This document shows positions 1 through 8,978 of a stretch of 32,190 nt of DNA, piece after piece. Below the pieces are notes generated by a model. That model searched no databases and was not told the DNA's origin. It saw nothing but the letters and a program-made list of their open reading frames with translations. Position 1 is the stretch's first letter. Each line of letters starts with the position of its first letter. Position numbers and translations under genes: made by a program. The stretch comes from JBEIFW01 sp046081125 (GTDB lineage: Bacteria > Actinomycetota > Acidimicrobiia > Acidimicrobiales > Ilumatobacteraceae): positions 1-32,190 of the forward strand of contig JBJTVH010000084.1 of assembly GCA_046081125.1 (NCBI GenBank), written 5' to 3'.

Positions 1-16
1 CCGGGCCCCGGTGGCG

Positions 17-1240
17 TCAGGCCGCCGGGGCCCGGCCGCGCAGGGTGGCGGTGAGCCGCAGGTACAACACGCCCCAGGCGAGCGCGACGACGCACAGCGC
101 CGCCATCGCCCCGCCGGGGCCGACGAGGGCCTCGAGGCCGCCCGCGGCGAGGTAGCTGGCGGTCATCGAGCCGCTCACCAGCGAGAAGTCGGCGGCCATG
201 ATCCGGCCGCGGGCGTGATCGGGGGCGACGACCTGTAGCCCGTAGGTGGACAGCGTCCACTGGACCCCGCCGCCGAGGTGGGCGATCAGCACCCCGACCG
301 CCGCCAGCGCGAGCACGGGGGCCGCCGCCACGCCCAGGTACACCGTTCCGTACAGCAGGCAACTGAGCGCGCAGACCCGCAGGATGGCCGGCACGTCGGG
401 CCGGGCGTACCGCTTGGCCAGCAGCGGGCCGATCACCACCCCCACCCCTCGGGCGGCGAGCAGGAGCCCGATGCCGAGGTCGCCGGCGTCGTAGCGGACC
501 TCGGCCAGCACCGCGAGCAGGCCGACCATCCCGCTGGCCAGACCGAAGCCGGCCTTGGAGCACAACAGCGCGAGCAGCGCCGGGTCCCGGCGGGCGATGC
601 CGACCGCCTCGCGGGTGTCGGCGATGGGGCGCATCGGCACCCGGGTTGCGCCCGGCGCCGTCGCGGAGCGGGTCGGGCGGCGGATCCCCGCCACCAACAC
701 CGCAGCGACGAGGAAGCTCACGGCGTCGGCCACGTAGGCCGCATCCCGGCCGAACGCCGCGCTGAACACGGCGCCGAGCGAGGCGCCGACGGCGAGCATC
801 GCCCCCCACGTGGCGCCGAACATCGTCGACGCCGTCGGCAGGTCGTCGGGGTCGACCAGGTTGGGCAGCGACGCCGACGACGCCGGCCCGAAGAACGACG
901 CGAGCGCAGCGATCGCGGCGAGCACGACGTAGGCCACCCACACCCGCCCGGTGCCGACCCCGAGGAACCCCAATGCGGCGACCGCCTGCAGGAGCGATGC
1001 CACGAGCAGGATCCGGCGCCGGTCGAACCGGTCGGCGACCGGACCGGCGACGGCGCCGAGCAGCAGCGACGGCAGGCTCTGGGCGACGAACACCCCGCCG
1101 GCGGCCAGGGCGGAATCGCCGGTGAGGTCGCCGATGTCGCCGAGGATGGCGACGGTGGCGAACCAGTCGCCGCAGTAGTTGACGATGACGGCGAAGAACA
1201 GCAGGCGGACGTCGCGGTTGCGTCGCAGCAGGCCGATCAC
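17..1240 (-). CDS. MFS transporter, MFS_3/EntS-like exporter
   Basis: Predicted 407-residue inner-membrane permease with about 10-12 hydrophobic segments, of the major facilitator superfamily; the substrate cannot be told from sequence. After a short cytoplasmic start (GLLRRNRDVRLLFF) the first helix carries NYCGDW. The loop between helices 2 and 3 has GPVADRFDRRR, the usual MFS motif A. The layout resembles the MFS_3 (enterobactin-exporter-like) group. The open frame runs on to 1495, but the upstream part is Arg-rich antisense-like sequence inside the peptidase gene. I chose GTG at 1240 because it lies two bases after the TGA of the peptidase and directly precedes the conserved region. The pair is almost certainly co-transcribed and translationally coupled. 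Confidence 0.85.
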   Translation of the reverse strand: MIGLLRRNRDVRLLFFAVIVNYCGDWFATVAILGDIGDLTGDSALAAGGVFVAQSLPSLLLGAVAGPVADRFDRRRILLVASLLQAVAALGFLGVGTGRVWVAYVVLAAIAALASFFGPASSASLPNLVDPDDLPTASTMFGATWGAMLAVGASLGAVFSAAFGRDAAYVADAVSFLVAAVLVAGIRRPTRSATAPGATRVPMRPIADTREAVGIARRDPALLALLCSKAGFGLASGMVGLLAVLAEVRYDAGDLGIGLLLAARGVGVVIGPLLAKRYARPDVPAILRVCALSCLLYGTVYLGVAAAPVLALAAVGVLIAHLGGGVQWTLSTYGLQVVAPDHARGRIMAADFSLVSGSMTASYLAAGGLEALVGPGGAMAALCVVALAWGVLYLRLTATLRGRAPAA

Positions 1241-1242
1241 GC

Positions 1243-2667
1243 TCAGCGCCGGGCGTGCGCGTCGAGCAGCAGCGCCAACGCCGCCGTGATCCGCCGCCCG
1301 GTCGGCACGTGCAGATACTCGTTGGGGCCGTGAGCGTTCGTGTCCGGTCCGAGCACCCCGGTGATCACGAACTGCGCGTCGGGGAACCGCTCGCCGAGCA
1401 TCCCCATGAACGGGATCGTGCCGCCTTCGCCCATCATCCGGGCCGGGCGACCGAACACCGCCTGTGACGCGTCGTCGAGCGCGGTCGACAGCCACGGCGC
1501 GAACGTCGGCGCGTTCCAGCCGGTCGAGGCCTCCTTGGCGGTCACGGTGACCCGGGCGCCGTCGGGGGCGTCGTCGCCGAGCGCAGCGACCACCGCCTCA
1601 CGGGCCCGGTGCGCGTCGGCGGTCGGGGGGAGGCGGAACGAGAGCTTGAGCGTGGTCGACGGGCGCAGCACGTTGCCCGCCCGCTCCACCGGCGGCAGCC
1701 CAGCTGCGCCGATGACCGACAGCGTCGGGCGCCAGGTGCCGCGCAGGATCTGCTCCACCCGGTCGTCGGTGGTGGGCCGCATCCCGGTCACGAGCGGCAG
1801 CTCCTCGGCCGGGCTGAGGGCCAGGGTCGCAGCGGTGGCGCGGACCTGGGCGAGCCGGTCGGCCGGGATCTCGACGTGCAACTCGGGCAACAGGATCGTG
1901 CCGGTGGCCGCGTCCTCCACCCGGTCGAGCAGGCGGCGCAGCACCCGGAACGACGACGACACGATGCCCGACGCCACGCCGGAGTGGACGCCCTCGTCGA
2001 GCACCTCGACCGTGACGGTGGCCCCGACGAGGCCCCGCAGCGACGTCGTGACCCACAGATGGTCGTAGTCGATGCAGCCCGAATCGAGGCACAGCACCAG
2101 GCTCGGTGTGCCGATCCGGTCGGCGAGGTGCTCGACGTAGGCGGGCAGGTCCGGGCTGCCGGACTCCTCGGAGGCCTCGATCAGCACGACGCAACGGGTG
2201 TGGGCGCCGCCGGCGGCCCGCACGGCCTCGATCGCGGTCAGCGACGCAAAGGCGGCGTAACCGTCGTCGGCACCGCCGCGGCCGTAGAGCCGGTCGCCCT
2301 CGAGCACCGGGAGCCACGGGCCGAGCCCGTCGCGCCAGCCGGTCATCTCGGGCTGCTTGTCGAGGTGCCCGTAGAGCAGCACCGTGTCGGTGGCCGAGCC
2401 GCCCCCGGCGGGCGGGATCTCGACGAGCACCATCGGGGTGCGCCCGGGCAGGCGGTGCACCTCGACCGTCGCGCCGGGCAGCGCCCGGGCCCGGCACCAA
2501 CCGGCGATCAGGTCGACGGCGGCATCCATGTGGCCGTGCGCGGCCCAGTCGGCGTCGAACGCGACCGACACGTTGGGGATGGCGATGTAGTCGTGCAGCA
2601 CCGGGACGATGTCGTCGTCCCAGGTGCGAACGGCGTGGTCGAGCGCGATGGCGGCGAGGGGACTCAC
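1243..2667 (-). CDS. M20 family metallopeptidase (dipeptidase-like)
   Basis: Predicted 474-residue zinc hydrolase of the M20/M25/M40 family (carnosinase or dipeptidase type), cytoplasmic. Metal-site motifs are in order and intact: YGHLDKQP (His about 101, Asp about 103), GRGGADDG (bridging Asp about 134/135), EASEESGS (catalytic and metal Glu about 167/168), LCLDSG (Asp about 195), and GEGGTIPFMG near the C-terminus. The length suits the family. The start is GTG at 2667; the longer frame to 2829 reads through the upstream gene's end and has no conserved sequence. A TANNNT box seven bases before this GTG supports a leaderless mRNA. The MFS exporter follows after two bases. The substrate is unknown; peptide or N-acyl amino-acid cleavage coupled to transport is an inference. 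Confidence 0.9.
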   Translation of the reverse strand: MSPLAAIALDHAVRTWDDDIVPVLHDYIAIPNVSVAFDADWAAHGHMDAAVDLIAGWCRARALPGATVEVHRLPGRTPMVLVEIPPAGGGSATDTVLLYGHLDKQPEMTGWRDGLGPWLPVLEGDRLYGRGGADDGYAAFASLTAIEAVRAAGGAHTRCVVLIEASEESGSPDLPAYVEHLADRIGTPSLVLCLDSGCIDYDHLWVTTSLRGLVGATVTVEVLDEGVHSGVASGIVSSSFRVLRRLLDRVEDAATGTILLPELHVEIPADRLAQVRATAATLALSPAEELPLVTGMRPTTDDRVEQILRGTWRPTLSVIGAAGLPPVERAGNVLRPSTTLKLSFRLPPTADAHRAREAVVAALGDDAPDGARVTVTAKEASTGWNAPTFAPWLSTALDDASQAVFGRPARMMGEGGTIPFMGMLGERFPDAQFVITGVLGPDTNAHGPNEYLHVPTGRRITAALALLLDAHARR

Positions 2668-2674
2668 CGGGCCG

Positions 2675-2680
2675 ATGGTA
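2675..2680 (-). promoter_or_regulatory. -10 box TACCAT of the M20 peptidase gene (leaderless)
   Basis: TACCAT on the minus strand ends seven bases before the GTG at 2667, so transcription should start at or next to the start codon. No -35 box or Shine-Dalgarno sequence is evident. Confidence 0.6.
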
Positions 2681-2711
2681 CGGGGCCCGGCGTGCCGGTG
2701 CGCCGGACGGT

Positions 2712-3917
2712 TCAGCCGAACGTCGCGCCGGGCCGGCGCAAGAAGTTGCGATGCCAACGACCGGGCGTGAACGCGGCGGCCCGCGGTTCGTCTTCGAACA
2801 GCCACCGGGCGAAGTTGCGCCGCGTCCACGGCGTGGCGCCGGCGATGCGGATCGCCGCACGGGTGCCACGGCGGTGCTGCAGCACCCGGCTCAATGCCAC
2901 CGACATCCGGTGATCGGGCACGAGGTCGCGGTCGAGCGCGCTCCGGTAGACGGCTTGGACAGCGGCCGGCGTGCCGCCCGCCGCGATCGCCTCGGCCGCC
3001 AACGAGCCGGTGAGCAAGGCCTGACCGATCCCCTCGCCGGTCATCGGGTCGGTGGCGGCCACGGCATCACCCACGAGCAGCGCTCGACCGGTGCCCGACG
3101 GCATCGTGTCGACGCGCGCCGGGATCGGCCAGGCGGTGTGCCGGTCGATCAGCCGGGCGTCGGGTCCGAGCGTGGCGCGCACGTGCGGCCGCTCGAGCAG
3201 GTCGGCCCAGGTGGCCTTCATTTCCTGGATGCGCCGTACCCCGTCGCGCAGCACCCCGAATCCGACGTTGGCCCGACCGCCCGGCAGCGGGAAGCTCCAC
3301 GCGTAGCCGGGCAGGAGGTCCTCCTCGAACCACACCCACAACCGCTCGGCGCCGTCGCCGGTGACGCCCTCGGCGTACTGGCGGAAGGCGTGCCACTCGC
3401 CGAGGTAGCCGGTGGGGGTGAGGCCGAGCGCCTTGCGCAGCGGGCTCCACATGCCGTCGGCGCCGATCACCCAGCGGGCCCGCACCGTTCCGAGGCCGTC
3501 GACGGCGACGGTGACCCCGTCGGCGTCGTGACCGATGACCCCGTCGAGCGCATGGCCCTCGTGCACCGTCGCCCCGGACCGGCGGGCGAGGGCGACGAGC
3601 GCAGCGTCCAACTCGGCACGCGGTGCGACGGCGCCGAACAGCCCCTGGCCGGTCGGGAAGGGGAACTCGACGGCGTAGCCGGTGGGGGAGCGCACCCAGG
3701 CCGACGACACCTCCTGCCACGACGGCACGGTGGACGGATCGAAGCCCAACTGCGCCAACAACCGCAGTGCGCCCGTGGTGAGACCGTCGCCGCAGCACTT
3801 GTCACGAGGGAACGAGGCCTTGTCGACGACGACCACCTCGAGCCCCCGGCGGACGGCGGTGACGGCGGCGGCGCAGCCGGCCGGGCCGGCGCCCACGACG
3901 AGCAGGTCGGCGTTCAT
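2712..3917 (-). CDS. FAD-dependent geranylgeranyl-reductase-family oxidoreductase
   Basis: 401-residue flavoprotein of the geranylgeranyl reductase family, which saturates isoprenoid double bonds in lipids, chlorophyll side chains or menaquinone (MenJ in mycobacteria). The N-terminus has the Rossmann dinucleotide motif GAGPAG (residues 9-14). The family signature FPRDKCCGDGLT follows at about 42-53. GADGMWSPLR lies in mid-protein, and LLVGDAVAATDPMTGEGIGQAL is the FAD-pyrophosphate motif near 280-300. The start ATG at 3917 puts the Rossmann fold at the usual distance. A TAGCCT box nine bases upstream suggests a very short leader. It is divergent from the SDR at 4032. Menaquinone reductase is the best guess, but another prenyl substrate is possible. 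Confidence 0.85.
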   Translation of the reverse strand: MNADLLVVGAGPAGCAAAVTAVRRGLEVVVVDKASFPRDKCCGDGLTTGALRLLAQLGFDPSTVPSWQEVSSAWVRSPTGYAVEFPFPTGQGLFGAVAPRAELDAALVALARRSGATVHEGHALDGVIGHDADGVTVAVDGLGTVRARWVIGADGMWSPLRKALGLTPTGYLGEWHAFRQYAEGVTGDGAERLWVWFEEDLLPGYAWSFPLPGGRANVGFGVLRDGVRRIQEMKATWADLLERPHVRATLGPDARLIDRHTAWPIPARVDTMPSGTGRALLVGDAVAATDPMTGEGIGQALLTGSLAAEAIAAGGTPAAVQAVYRSALDRDLVPDHRMSVALSRVLQHRRGTRAAIRIAGATPWTRRNFARWLFEDEPRAAAFTPGRWHRNFLRRPGATFG

Positions 3918-3926
3918 CGGCCCGAA

Positions 3927-3932
3927 AGGCTA
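3927..3932 (-). promoter_or_regulatory. -10 box TAGCCT of the geranylgeranyl reductase gene
   Basis: TAGCCT on the minus strand lies nine bases before the ATG at 3917, giving a predicted leader of about two bases. It belongs to the leaderless-type series seen through the window. Confidence 0.45.
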
Positions 3933-3977
3933 CGGCCGGGCCTGGTCGGCGTCGCCGCCGGGCGCCGATGTGCGTCC

Positions 3978-3988
3978 CCGGTCACCGG
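3978..3988. promoter_or_regulatory. 11-bp palindrome in the promoter region of the SDR gene
   Basis: CCGGT-C-ACCGG is a perfect 5-bp inverted repeat around one base. It sits just upstream of a weak -10 candidate (CACGAT, 3994-3999) for the SDR at 4032. A TetR- or GntR-type operator is conceivable, but in G+C-rich DNA a match this short can be chance. Confidence 0.2.
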
Positions 3989-4031
3989 CCGGGCACGATG
4001 ACGGGCCGTCCGCCGTATGCGAGGAGCAGGA

Positions 4032-4961
4032 ATGAGCCGTCTGTGTGAAGGTCGAGTCGCCATCGTCACCGGTGCCGGGCGCGGCATCGGCCGCGAGCAT
4101 GCGCTGATGCTGGCGTCGCACGGCGCCAAGGTCGTCGTTAACGATCTCGGTGGCAACACCGACGGCACCGGCGCCGACCGGTCCCCCGCCGAGCAGACGG
4201 TCGCCGACATCATCGGCATGGGCGGCGAGGCCGTGGTGAACGGCGACGACGTGTCGGACTGGGAGGGGGCGCAGCGCCTCGTCAACCAGGCGATCGAGAC
4301 CTTCGGCGACCTCCACGCGGTGGTCAACAACGCCGGCATCCTGCGCGACCGGGTGCTGGTCAACATGACCGAGGCCGAGTGGGACGCCGTCATCAAGGTC
4401 CATCTCAAGGGCACGTTCGCCCCGTCGCGCTGGGCGGCGGCCTACTGGCGCGAGCAGTCGAAGAACGGCAAGCCGGTGTCGGGCCGAATCATCAACACCA
4501 CGTCGGTGTCGGGGATCTACGGCAACCCAGGCCAGACCAACTACGGCGCGGCCAAGGCCGGCATCGCGGCGTTCACCAACATCGCCGCGCTCGAGTTGGT
4601 GCGCTACGGCGTCACGGTCAATGCCGTCGCCCCGGTCGCGCTCACCCGCATGACCGAGGGTCTCGGGCCGGCGCCGGAGACCGACGAGGAGCGCGAGATG
4701 CGCTCGCCCCGCTGGATCGCCCCGATCGTCACCTGGCTCACCTCCGAGCAGTCGGCCGGCGTGACCGGCCGGGTGTTCGAGGCGTCCGGTCAGGTGCTCG
4801 CGATCGCCGAGGGCTGGCACCGGGGCCCGACCCACGCCCCGCTCGAGGACCCGACGCAGCTCGGACCGATCGTCGAGCAGCTGCTCGGCGCGGCCCGCCC
4901 GGCGGCCGGCATGGACGGCCGCGACGGCTCCTGGCCGCAGAGCACCCTCAAGAAGGGCTGA
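4032..4961 (+). CDS. short-chain dehydrogenase, MFE-2/HSD17B4-like
   Basis: 309-residue classical SDR: NAD(P)-binding TGAGRGIG (13-20), NNAG (99-102), Ser about 158-160, and the catalytic YGAAK (Tyr171, Lys175). The stretch NDLGGNTDGTGADRSPAEQ (37-55) is characteristic of the dehydrogenase domain of peroxisomal multifunctional enzyme 2 and its bacterial relatives, which oxidise (3R)-hydroxyacyl-CoA in beta-oxidation. The start ATG at 4032 is preceded by GAGGAG (4021-4026), a good Shine-Dalgarno; an in-frame ATG at 4017 would lie upstream of that site. The 3' end overlaps the convergent permease gene by 14 bases. The substrate (steroid or fatty acyl-CoA) is undetermined. Confidence 0.88.
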   Translation: MSRLCEGRVAIVTGAGRGIGREHALMLASHGAKVVVNDLGGNTDGTGADRSPAEQTVADIIGMGGEAVVNGDDVSDWEGAQRLVNQAIETFGDLHAVVNNAGILRDRVLVNMTEAEWDAVIKVHLKGTFAPSRWAAAYWREQSKNGKPVSGRIINTTSVSGIYGNPGQTNYGAAKAGIAAFTNIAALELVRYGVTVNAVAPVALTRMTEGLGPAPETDEEREMRSPRWIAPIVTWLTSEQSAGVTGRVFEASGQVLAIAEGWHRGPTHAPLEDPTQLGPIVEQLLGAARPAAGMDGRDGSWPQSTLKKG

Positions 4962-6120
4962 TCGAGCGGCGCTGACGGTCCGGCGGCGGGAGCAGCCGGG
5001 CCGTCAGCACCACCGCCCAGACCAGGGAGGCGGCTGCGAGGACGGCCACCGTCGTGGGCATCGCCCGCGCGCCGGCCCGATCGAGCAGCACGCCGATCAG
5101 CCACGGGAGCGTGAGGCTGCCCAGTCCGGTGCCGGCGATGATCCACGCGGTGATCGAGCCCGTCAGGCCGAGCCGGCGGTCGGCCACGGCGATCATCGTC
5201 GGGAACTGCGGGGAGACGGTCGCGCCGAACAGCCCGGCCCCCACCCACACCGCGACCGGGGCACCGTCACCGACGACGAGCCCGAGGGCGGCCACGGTGG
5301 CCAGGCCGCACGACACGACCAGCAGGCGCACCTCGCCGACCCGGCGCACGACGGCGGCGGCGACGAGACGGCCCAGGCAGAACCCGGCCCAGAACGTCGC
5401 GGTGACCCCGGTGGCGGCCGCCCCACCGAAGCCGACCGCACCGGCGTAGGTGTGGATCCACCCGGCGACGCCGAGCTCGGCGCCGATGTACAGCACGTAG
5501 AACCCCGCCAACCCGCACCGTGCGCTCAGACCGCCGCTGTCCGGCCGCGATGCCGGCCGGGGTGGAGCCGGCGGAGCCGGCTGGCGCCCGAGCACCGCAG
5601 CGACGGCGATCGCCGGCAGGGCCACCACGGCCGCCACCGCCCACAGCCCCGAGGTCCAAGCGACCGAGCGGTCGACGAGCACCGGTGCGGCCAGCGCCCC
5701 GAGCCCGAAGCACAGGTGCAGTGCGTTGAGCGCCGGGCCCGGGTCGCCGGGGCGCGCCCACACCAGGAGGGTGTTGGCGCCGACGTCGACCACGGCGGCG
5801 GCCGCGCCGACGGCGACGGCGACGCCAGCAACCGCCACGACCGTCGTTGACGGCGCCCAACCGAACCCGGCGAGGCCGAGCACCGCGAGCCCACCGGCCA
5901 GCAACCGGTGCCCGGCGCCGGCGTCGAAGCGGCGCCCGGCCAGGATCGACGCGACCAGGTAGCCGAGCGATTGGGCGGTGAACGCAGTGGCGAGCGCGGC
6001 CACCGTGGCGCCGGTCTGCGTGCGCAGCTGCCCGACGGCGGGGCCGAGCACCGTGGTGGCCAGGCCGAGCGCCACGAACGCCGCCAGGTAGGACGCGATC
6101 GGGCGGGAGGGGCCGGACAT
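4948..6120 (-). CDS. MFS permease, possibly FucP/NaGLT1-like sugar type
   Basis: 390-residue membrane protein with about 12 hydrophobic segments. The motif AGRRFDAGAGHR lies between helices 2 and 3, and DVGANTLLVW is in the first half. The latter resembles the D-x-G-x-N-T-L motif of FucP- or NaGLT1/MFSD4-like sugar permeases, so sugar uptake is a weak inference. I prefer ATG 6120; a GTG at 6153 is in frame, but neither start has a Shine-Dalgarno or a clear -10 box. The gene is divergent from the CoA-transferase at 6158 and convergent, with 14 bases of overlap, with the SDR at 4032-4961. Confidence 0.8.
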   Translation of the reverse strand: MSGPSRPIASYLAAFVALGLATTVLGPAVGQLRTQTGATVAALATAFTAQSLGYLVASILAGRRFDAGAGHRLLAGGLAVLGLAGFGWAPSTTVVAVAGVAVAVGAAAAVVDVGANTLLVWARPGDPGPALNALHLCFGLGALAAPVLVDRSVAWTSGLWAVAAVVALPAIAVAAVLGRQPAPPAPPRPASRPDSGGLSARCGLAGFYVLYIGAELGVAGWIHTYAGAVGFGGAAATGVTATFWAGFCLGRLVAAAVVRRVGEVRLLVVSCGLATVAALGLVVGDGAPVAVWVGAGLFGATVSPQFPTMIAVADRRLGLTGSITAWIIAGTGLGSLTLPWLIGVLLDRAGARAMPTTVAVLAAASLVWAVVLTARLLPPPDRQRRSISPS

Positions 6121-6157
6121 GGGAACGGCGAGCTTGCCAGGTGCCAGACTCACCGGC

Positions 6158-7315
6158 GTGCTGCAGGGCTACCGGGTGATCGAGCTCACGGCGTGGGTCG
6201 CAGGGCCTGCTGCCGCCGGGCTGTTGGGGGAGTGGGGCGCCGACGTCATCAAGGTCGAGCCGCCGGGCGGCGATCCGCAGCGGCGGGTGTTCGGTGCCAT
6301 CGGGGTGGCCGACCAGCCGGCCGTGCCACCGTTCGAGCTCGACAACCGCACGAAGCGGTCCGTCGTGCTCGACTTGGCCACCGAAGAGGGCAAGGCCGAC
6401 CTGGAACGGTTGCTGGCGACCGCCGACGTGCTGGTGACGAACTACCGCACCGAAGCGCTCGCCCGGCTCGGTCTCGGGGCCGAGGAGGTGATGGCCCGTC
6501 ACCCGGCGCTGGTGTACGCGCACATCACCGGCTACGGCCGCAGCGGCCCCGAAGCGCACCGGCCCGGCTACGACATCGGTGCGTTCTGGGCCCGGTCCGG
6601 GCTCGCCCACTCGATCGTGCCGCCGGGCGAGTACCCGCCGCCGATCCGGTCCGCAGTCGGTGACCACACCACCGGCATCACGCTCGCCGCCGGGATCCTC
6701 GCGGCGTTGCTGGAACGGCAGCGCACCGGCACCGGCCGGCTGGTCTCGACGTCGTTGCTGCGGGCGGGCATCTACGTGCTCGGTTGGGACATCGGCATCC
6801 AGCTCCGGCTCGGCAAGCTCGCTTCCACCAAGGCCCGCCTCGACCGTCGCGAGCCGCTGCTGTCGTGCTACCGGGCCGGTGACGGCAAGCTGTTCTGGCT
6901 CATCGGCCTCGAAGGTGACCGGCACTGGCCCGGGTTGCTGCGGGCGATCGAACGCACGGAACTCGCCGACGACGAACGGTTCCGCACCAACCGTGACCGC
7001 GCGCAGAACGCCCGGGCGCTGATCGAACTGCTCGACGAGGTGTTCGCATCGCGGCCACGGGCCGAGTGGGCGGCGATCTTCGACGTCCACGACGTGTGGT
7101 GGGCGCCGGTCAACTCCATCGCCGAGGTGATCGAGGATCCGCAGGCCGTCGCCGCCGGTGCCTTCGTCGACATGGTGCCGCGCGAAGGCGAGGCGCCGTA
7201 CAAGGCGGTCGCGTCACCGGTCGACTTCGGGGGCTGGACCCCGCCGTTGCGTCAGGTGCCCACGGTGGGCGAGCACACTGCCGACGTCCTGCGGGAGCTC
7301 CGCGCCGAGGGCTGA
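6158..7315 (+). CDS. CaiB/BaiF family (class III) CoA-transferase
   Basis: 385-residue class III CoA-transferase or racemase-family enzyme. The catalytic Asp that forms the mixed anhydride is in SAVGDHTTG, at residue 169 when counted from the GTG at 6158. That matches the Asp169 position known for formyl-CoA transferase and supports this start over an in-frame upstream ATG at 6119. Other family features are GEWGADVIKVEPPGGD near the N-terminus, LDLATEEGKAD, and TGTGRLVSTSLL after the active site. A CAGACT element seven bases before the GTG is a one-mismatch -10 box, so the gene may be leaderless. The substrate is unknown; an alpha-methylacyl-CoA racemase or acyl-CoA transfer role fits the catabolic setting. 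Confidence 0.85.
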   Translation: MLQGYRVIELTAWVAGPAAAGLLGEWGADVIKVEPPGGDPQRRVFGAIGVADQPAVPPFELDNRTKRSVVLDLATEEGKADLERLLATADVLVTNYRTEALARLGLGAEEVMARHPALVYAHITGYGRSGPEAHRPGYDIGAFWARSGLAHSIVPPGEYPPPIRSAVGDHTTGITLAAGILAALLERQRTGTGRLVSTSLLRAGIYVLGWDIGIQLRLGKLASTKARLDRREPLLSCYRAGDGKLFWLIGLEGDRHWPGLLRAIERTELADDERFRTNRDRAQNARALIELLDEVFASRPRAEWAAIFDVHDVWWAPVNSIAEVIEDPQAVAAGAFVDMVPREGEAPYKAVASPVDFGGWTPPLRQVPTVGEHTADVLRELRAEG

Positions 7316-7348
7316 CGGTCGCACAGCAGCGGGCCGGGCGTGCGCCGG

Positions 7349-7354
7349 TACGAT
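7349..7354 (+). promoter_or_regulatory. -10 box TACGAT of prfC
   Basis: TACGAT lies 27 bases before the prfC GTG at 7382, predicting a leader of about 20 bases that contains GGAG at 7373-7376. This is one of the few genes in the window with a normal leader and Shine-Dalgarno. Confidence 0.5.
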
Positions 7355-7381
7355 GGCGGCTCCCCCGACCACGGAGCCGTC

Positions 7382-8959
7382 GTGACCACGCCGACCGACG
7401 AGGCCGCCCGCCGGCGCACCTTCGCCATCATCAGCCACCCCGACGCCGGCAAGACCACGCTGACGGAGAAGTTCCTGCTCTACGCCGGCGCCGTCACCCA
7501 GGCCGGCGAGGTGCGGGCGCGCGCCGGCCGCCGCCAGGCCACCTCGGACTGGATGGCCATGGAGCGCGAGCGCGGAATCTCGATCTCCTCGACCGTGCTG
7601 CAGTTCGAGCATCGAGGACACCGGCTGAACCTGCTCGACACCCCCGGCCACCGGGACTTCAGCGAGGACACCTACCGGGTGCTCACCGCGGTCGACGCAG
7701 CCGTCATGGTGCTCGACGCAGCCAAGGGCATCGAGAGCCAGACCCGCAAGCTGTTCGAGGTGTGCCGCGCCCGGAGCCTGCCGATCATCACGTTCCTGAA
7801 CAAGTGGGACCGCCCGGGGAAAGCCGCGCTCGAACTGCTCGACGAGATCGAGAACACCCTCGTGCTGCAGCCCACTCCCGTCACCTGGCCGGTGGGCGAA
7901 AGCGGTGACTTCCGCGGCGTGATCGACCGGCGCACGGGCCGATTCCTGCGCTTCGCCCGCACGGCGCGCGGGGCCGTCGCCGCCGCCGAGGAGGAGCTGT
8001 CGGCCGACGAGGCCGCGGCGAGCGAGGGCAACGCCTGGCGGTCGGCGGTCGACGAGGTCGGCCTGCTCGACGAGGTCGGCAGTACCCTCGACGTGGCGTC
8101 GTTCCGGGCCGGCGACTCCACCCCAGTGTTCGTCGGGTCTGCGATCACCAACTTCGGGGTCCGGGTGCTGCTCGACGCCGTGGTCGACCTGGCCCCGGCC
8201 CCGACGCCTCGGGCCGACGTCGAGGGCAAGCCGCGGCCGCTCGACGAGCCGTTCAGCGGTTTCGTGTTCAAGATGCAGGCGAACATGGATCCGGCACATC
8301 GCGACCGGATCGCGTTCGTGCGGGTCTGCTCGGGCCGCTTCGAGCGCGGGATGCAGCTCACCGTCGCCTCGACCGGGAAGCGGTTCGGCACCAAGCACGC
8401 GACCTCGACCCTCGGCTCCGAACGCGACACCCTCGACGAGGCCTACCCGGGTGACGTGGTCGGTCTGGTCAACGCCCGTGAGCTGAAGATCGGCGACACG
8501 CTCTACGACCTCGGTGCGGTGCGGTTCCCACCGATCCCCACCTTCGAGCCCGAGGTGTTCGCCACCGCCCGCAGCCGCGACACCAGCCGGTTCAAGCAGT
8601 TCCGGTCCGGTCTCGCCCAACTCGGCGACGAGGGTGTCGTGCAGGTGCTACGCGATCCCGACATCGGCGACCAGGCGCCGGTGCTCGCTGCGGTGGGCTC
8701 GATGCAGTTCGAGGTGTTCGTCGCCCGGCTCGAAGGCGAGTTCAACGCCTCGGTCGAGCTCAGCCCGGCGCCGTACCAGGCGGCGCGGACCACCGATCGC
8801 GCCACCGCCGACGCCCTGCGGGGCATCGGCGGTGTGCGGGTACTGGAGCGCGAGGACGGATCGCTGGTTGCATTGTTCGAGAACCCCTACCGGTTGAACC
8901 GGCTGCAATCCGAGCACCCGGACTGGGTGCTCGAGCGCATCGTCACCGGCTCGATGTAG
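7382..8959 (+). CDS. prfC: peptide chain release factor 3 (RF3)
   Basis: 525-residue translational GTPase that recycles RF1/RF2 from the ribosome after termination; the length is close to the E. coli protein (529). G-domain motifs: P-loop SHPDAGKTT (18-26), GISISST in switch I, DTPGHRDF (G3) and NKWD (G4). Mid-protein is the EF-Tu-like domain 2 (PFSGFVFKMQANMD), and the RF3 C-terminal domain includes GSMQFEVFVARLEGEF. The start GTG at 7382 has GGAG five bases upstream and a TACGAT -10 box before that; an in-frame upstream ATG/CTG-type start would remove both. It ends 19 bases from the convergent EthD gene. Confidence 0.93.
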   Translation: MTTPTDEAARRRTFAIISHPDAGKTTLTEKFLLYAGAVTQAGEVRARAGRRQATSDWMAMERERGISISSTVLQFEHRGHRLNLLDTPGHRDFSEDTYRVLTAVDAAVMVLDAAKGIESQTRKLFEVCRARSLPIITFLNKWDRPGKAALELLDEIENTLVLQPTPVTWPVGESGDFRGVIDRRTGRFLRFARTARGAVAAAEEELSADEAAASEGNAWRSAVDEVGLLDEVGSTLDVASFRAGDSTPVFVGSAITNFGVRVLLDAVVDLAPAPTPRADVEGKPRPLDEPFSGFVFKMQANMDPAHRDRIAFVRVCSGRFERGMQLTVASTGKRFGTKHATSTLGSERDTLDEAYPGDVVGLVNARELKIGDTLYDLGAVRFPPIPTFEPEVFATARSRDTSRFKQFRSGLAQLGDEGVVQVLRDPDIGDQAPVLAAVGSMQFEVFVARLEGEFNASVELSPAPYQAARTTDRATADALRGIGGVRVLEREDGSLVALFENPYRLNRLQSEHPDWVLERIVTGSM

Positions 8960-8978
8960 CCGGCGCAGCGGCGCTCGG

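Noticed and set aside
6119..6157. ATG 6119 as start of the class III CoA-transferase
   Set aside because: It would overlap the divergent MFS start and shift the catalytic Asp from 169 to 182; GTG 6158 fits the family and has a near -10 element seven bases upstream.
5267..7090. Minus-strand ORF of 607 codons spanning the MFS and CoA-transferase genes
   Set aside because: It runs out of frame through the MFS gene and antisense to the class III CoA-transferase; it has no conserved sequence and Arg/Gly-rich composition.
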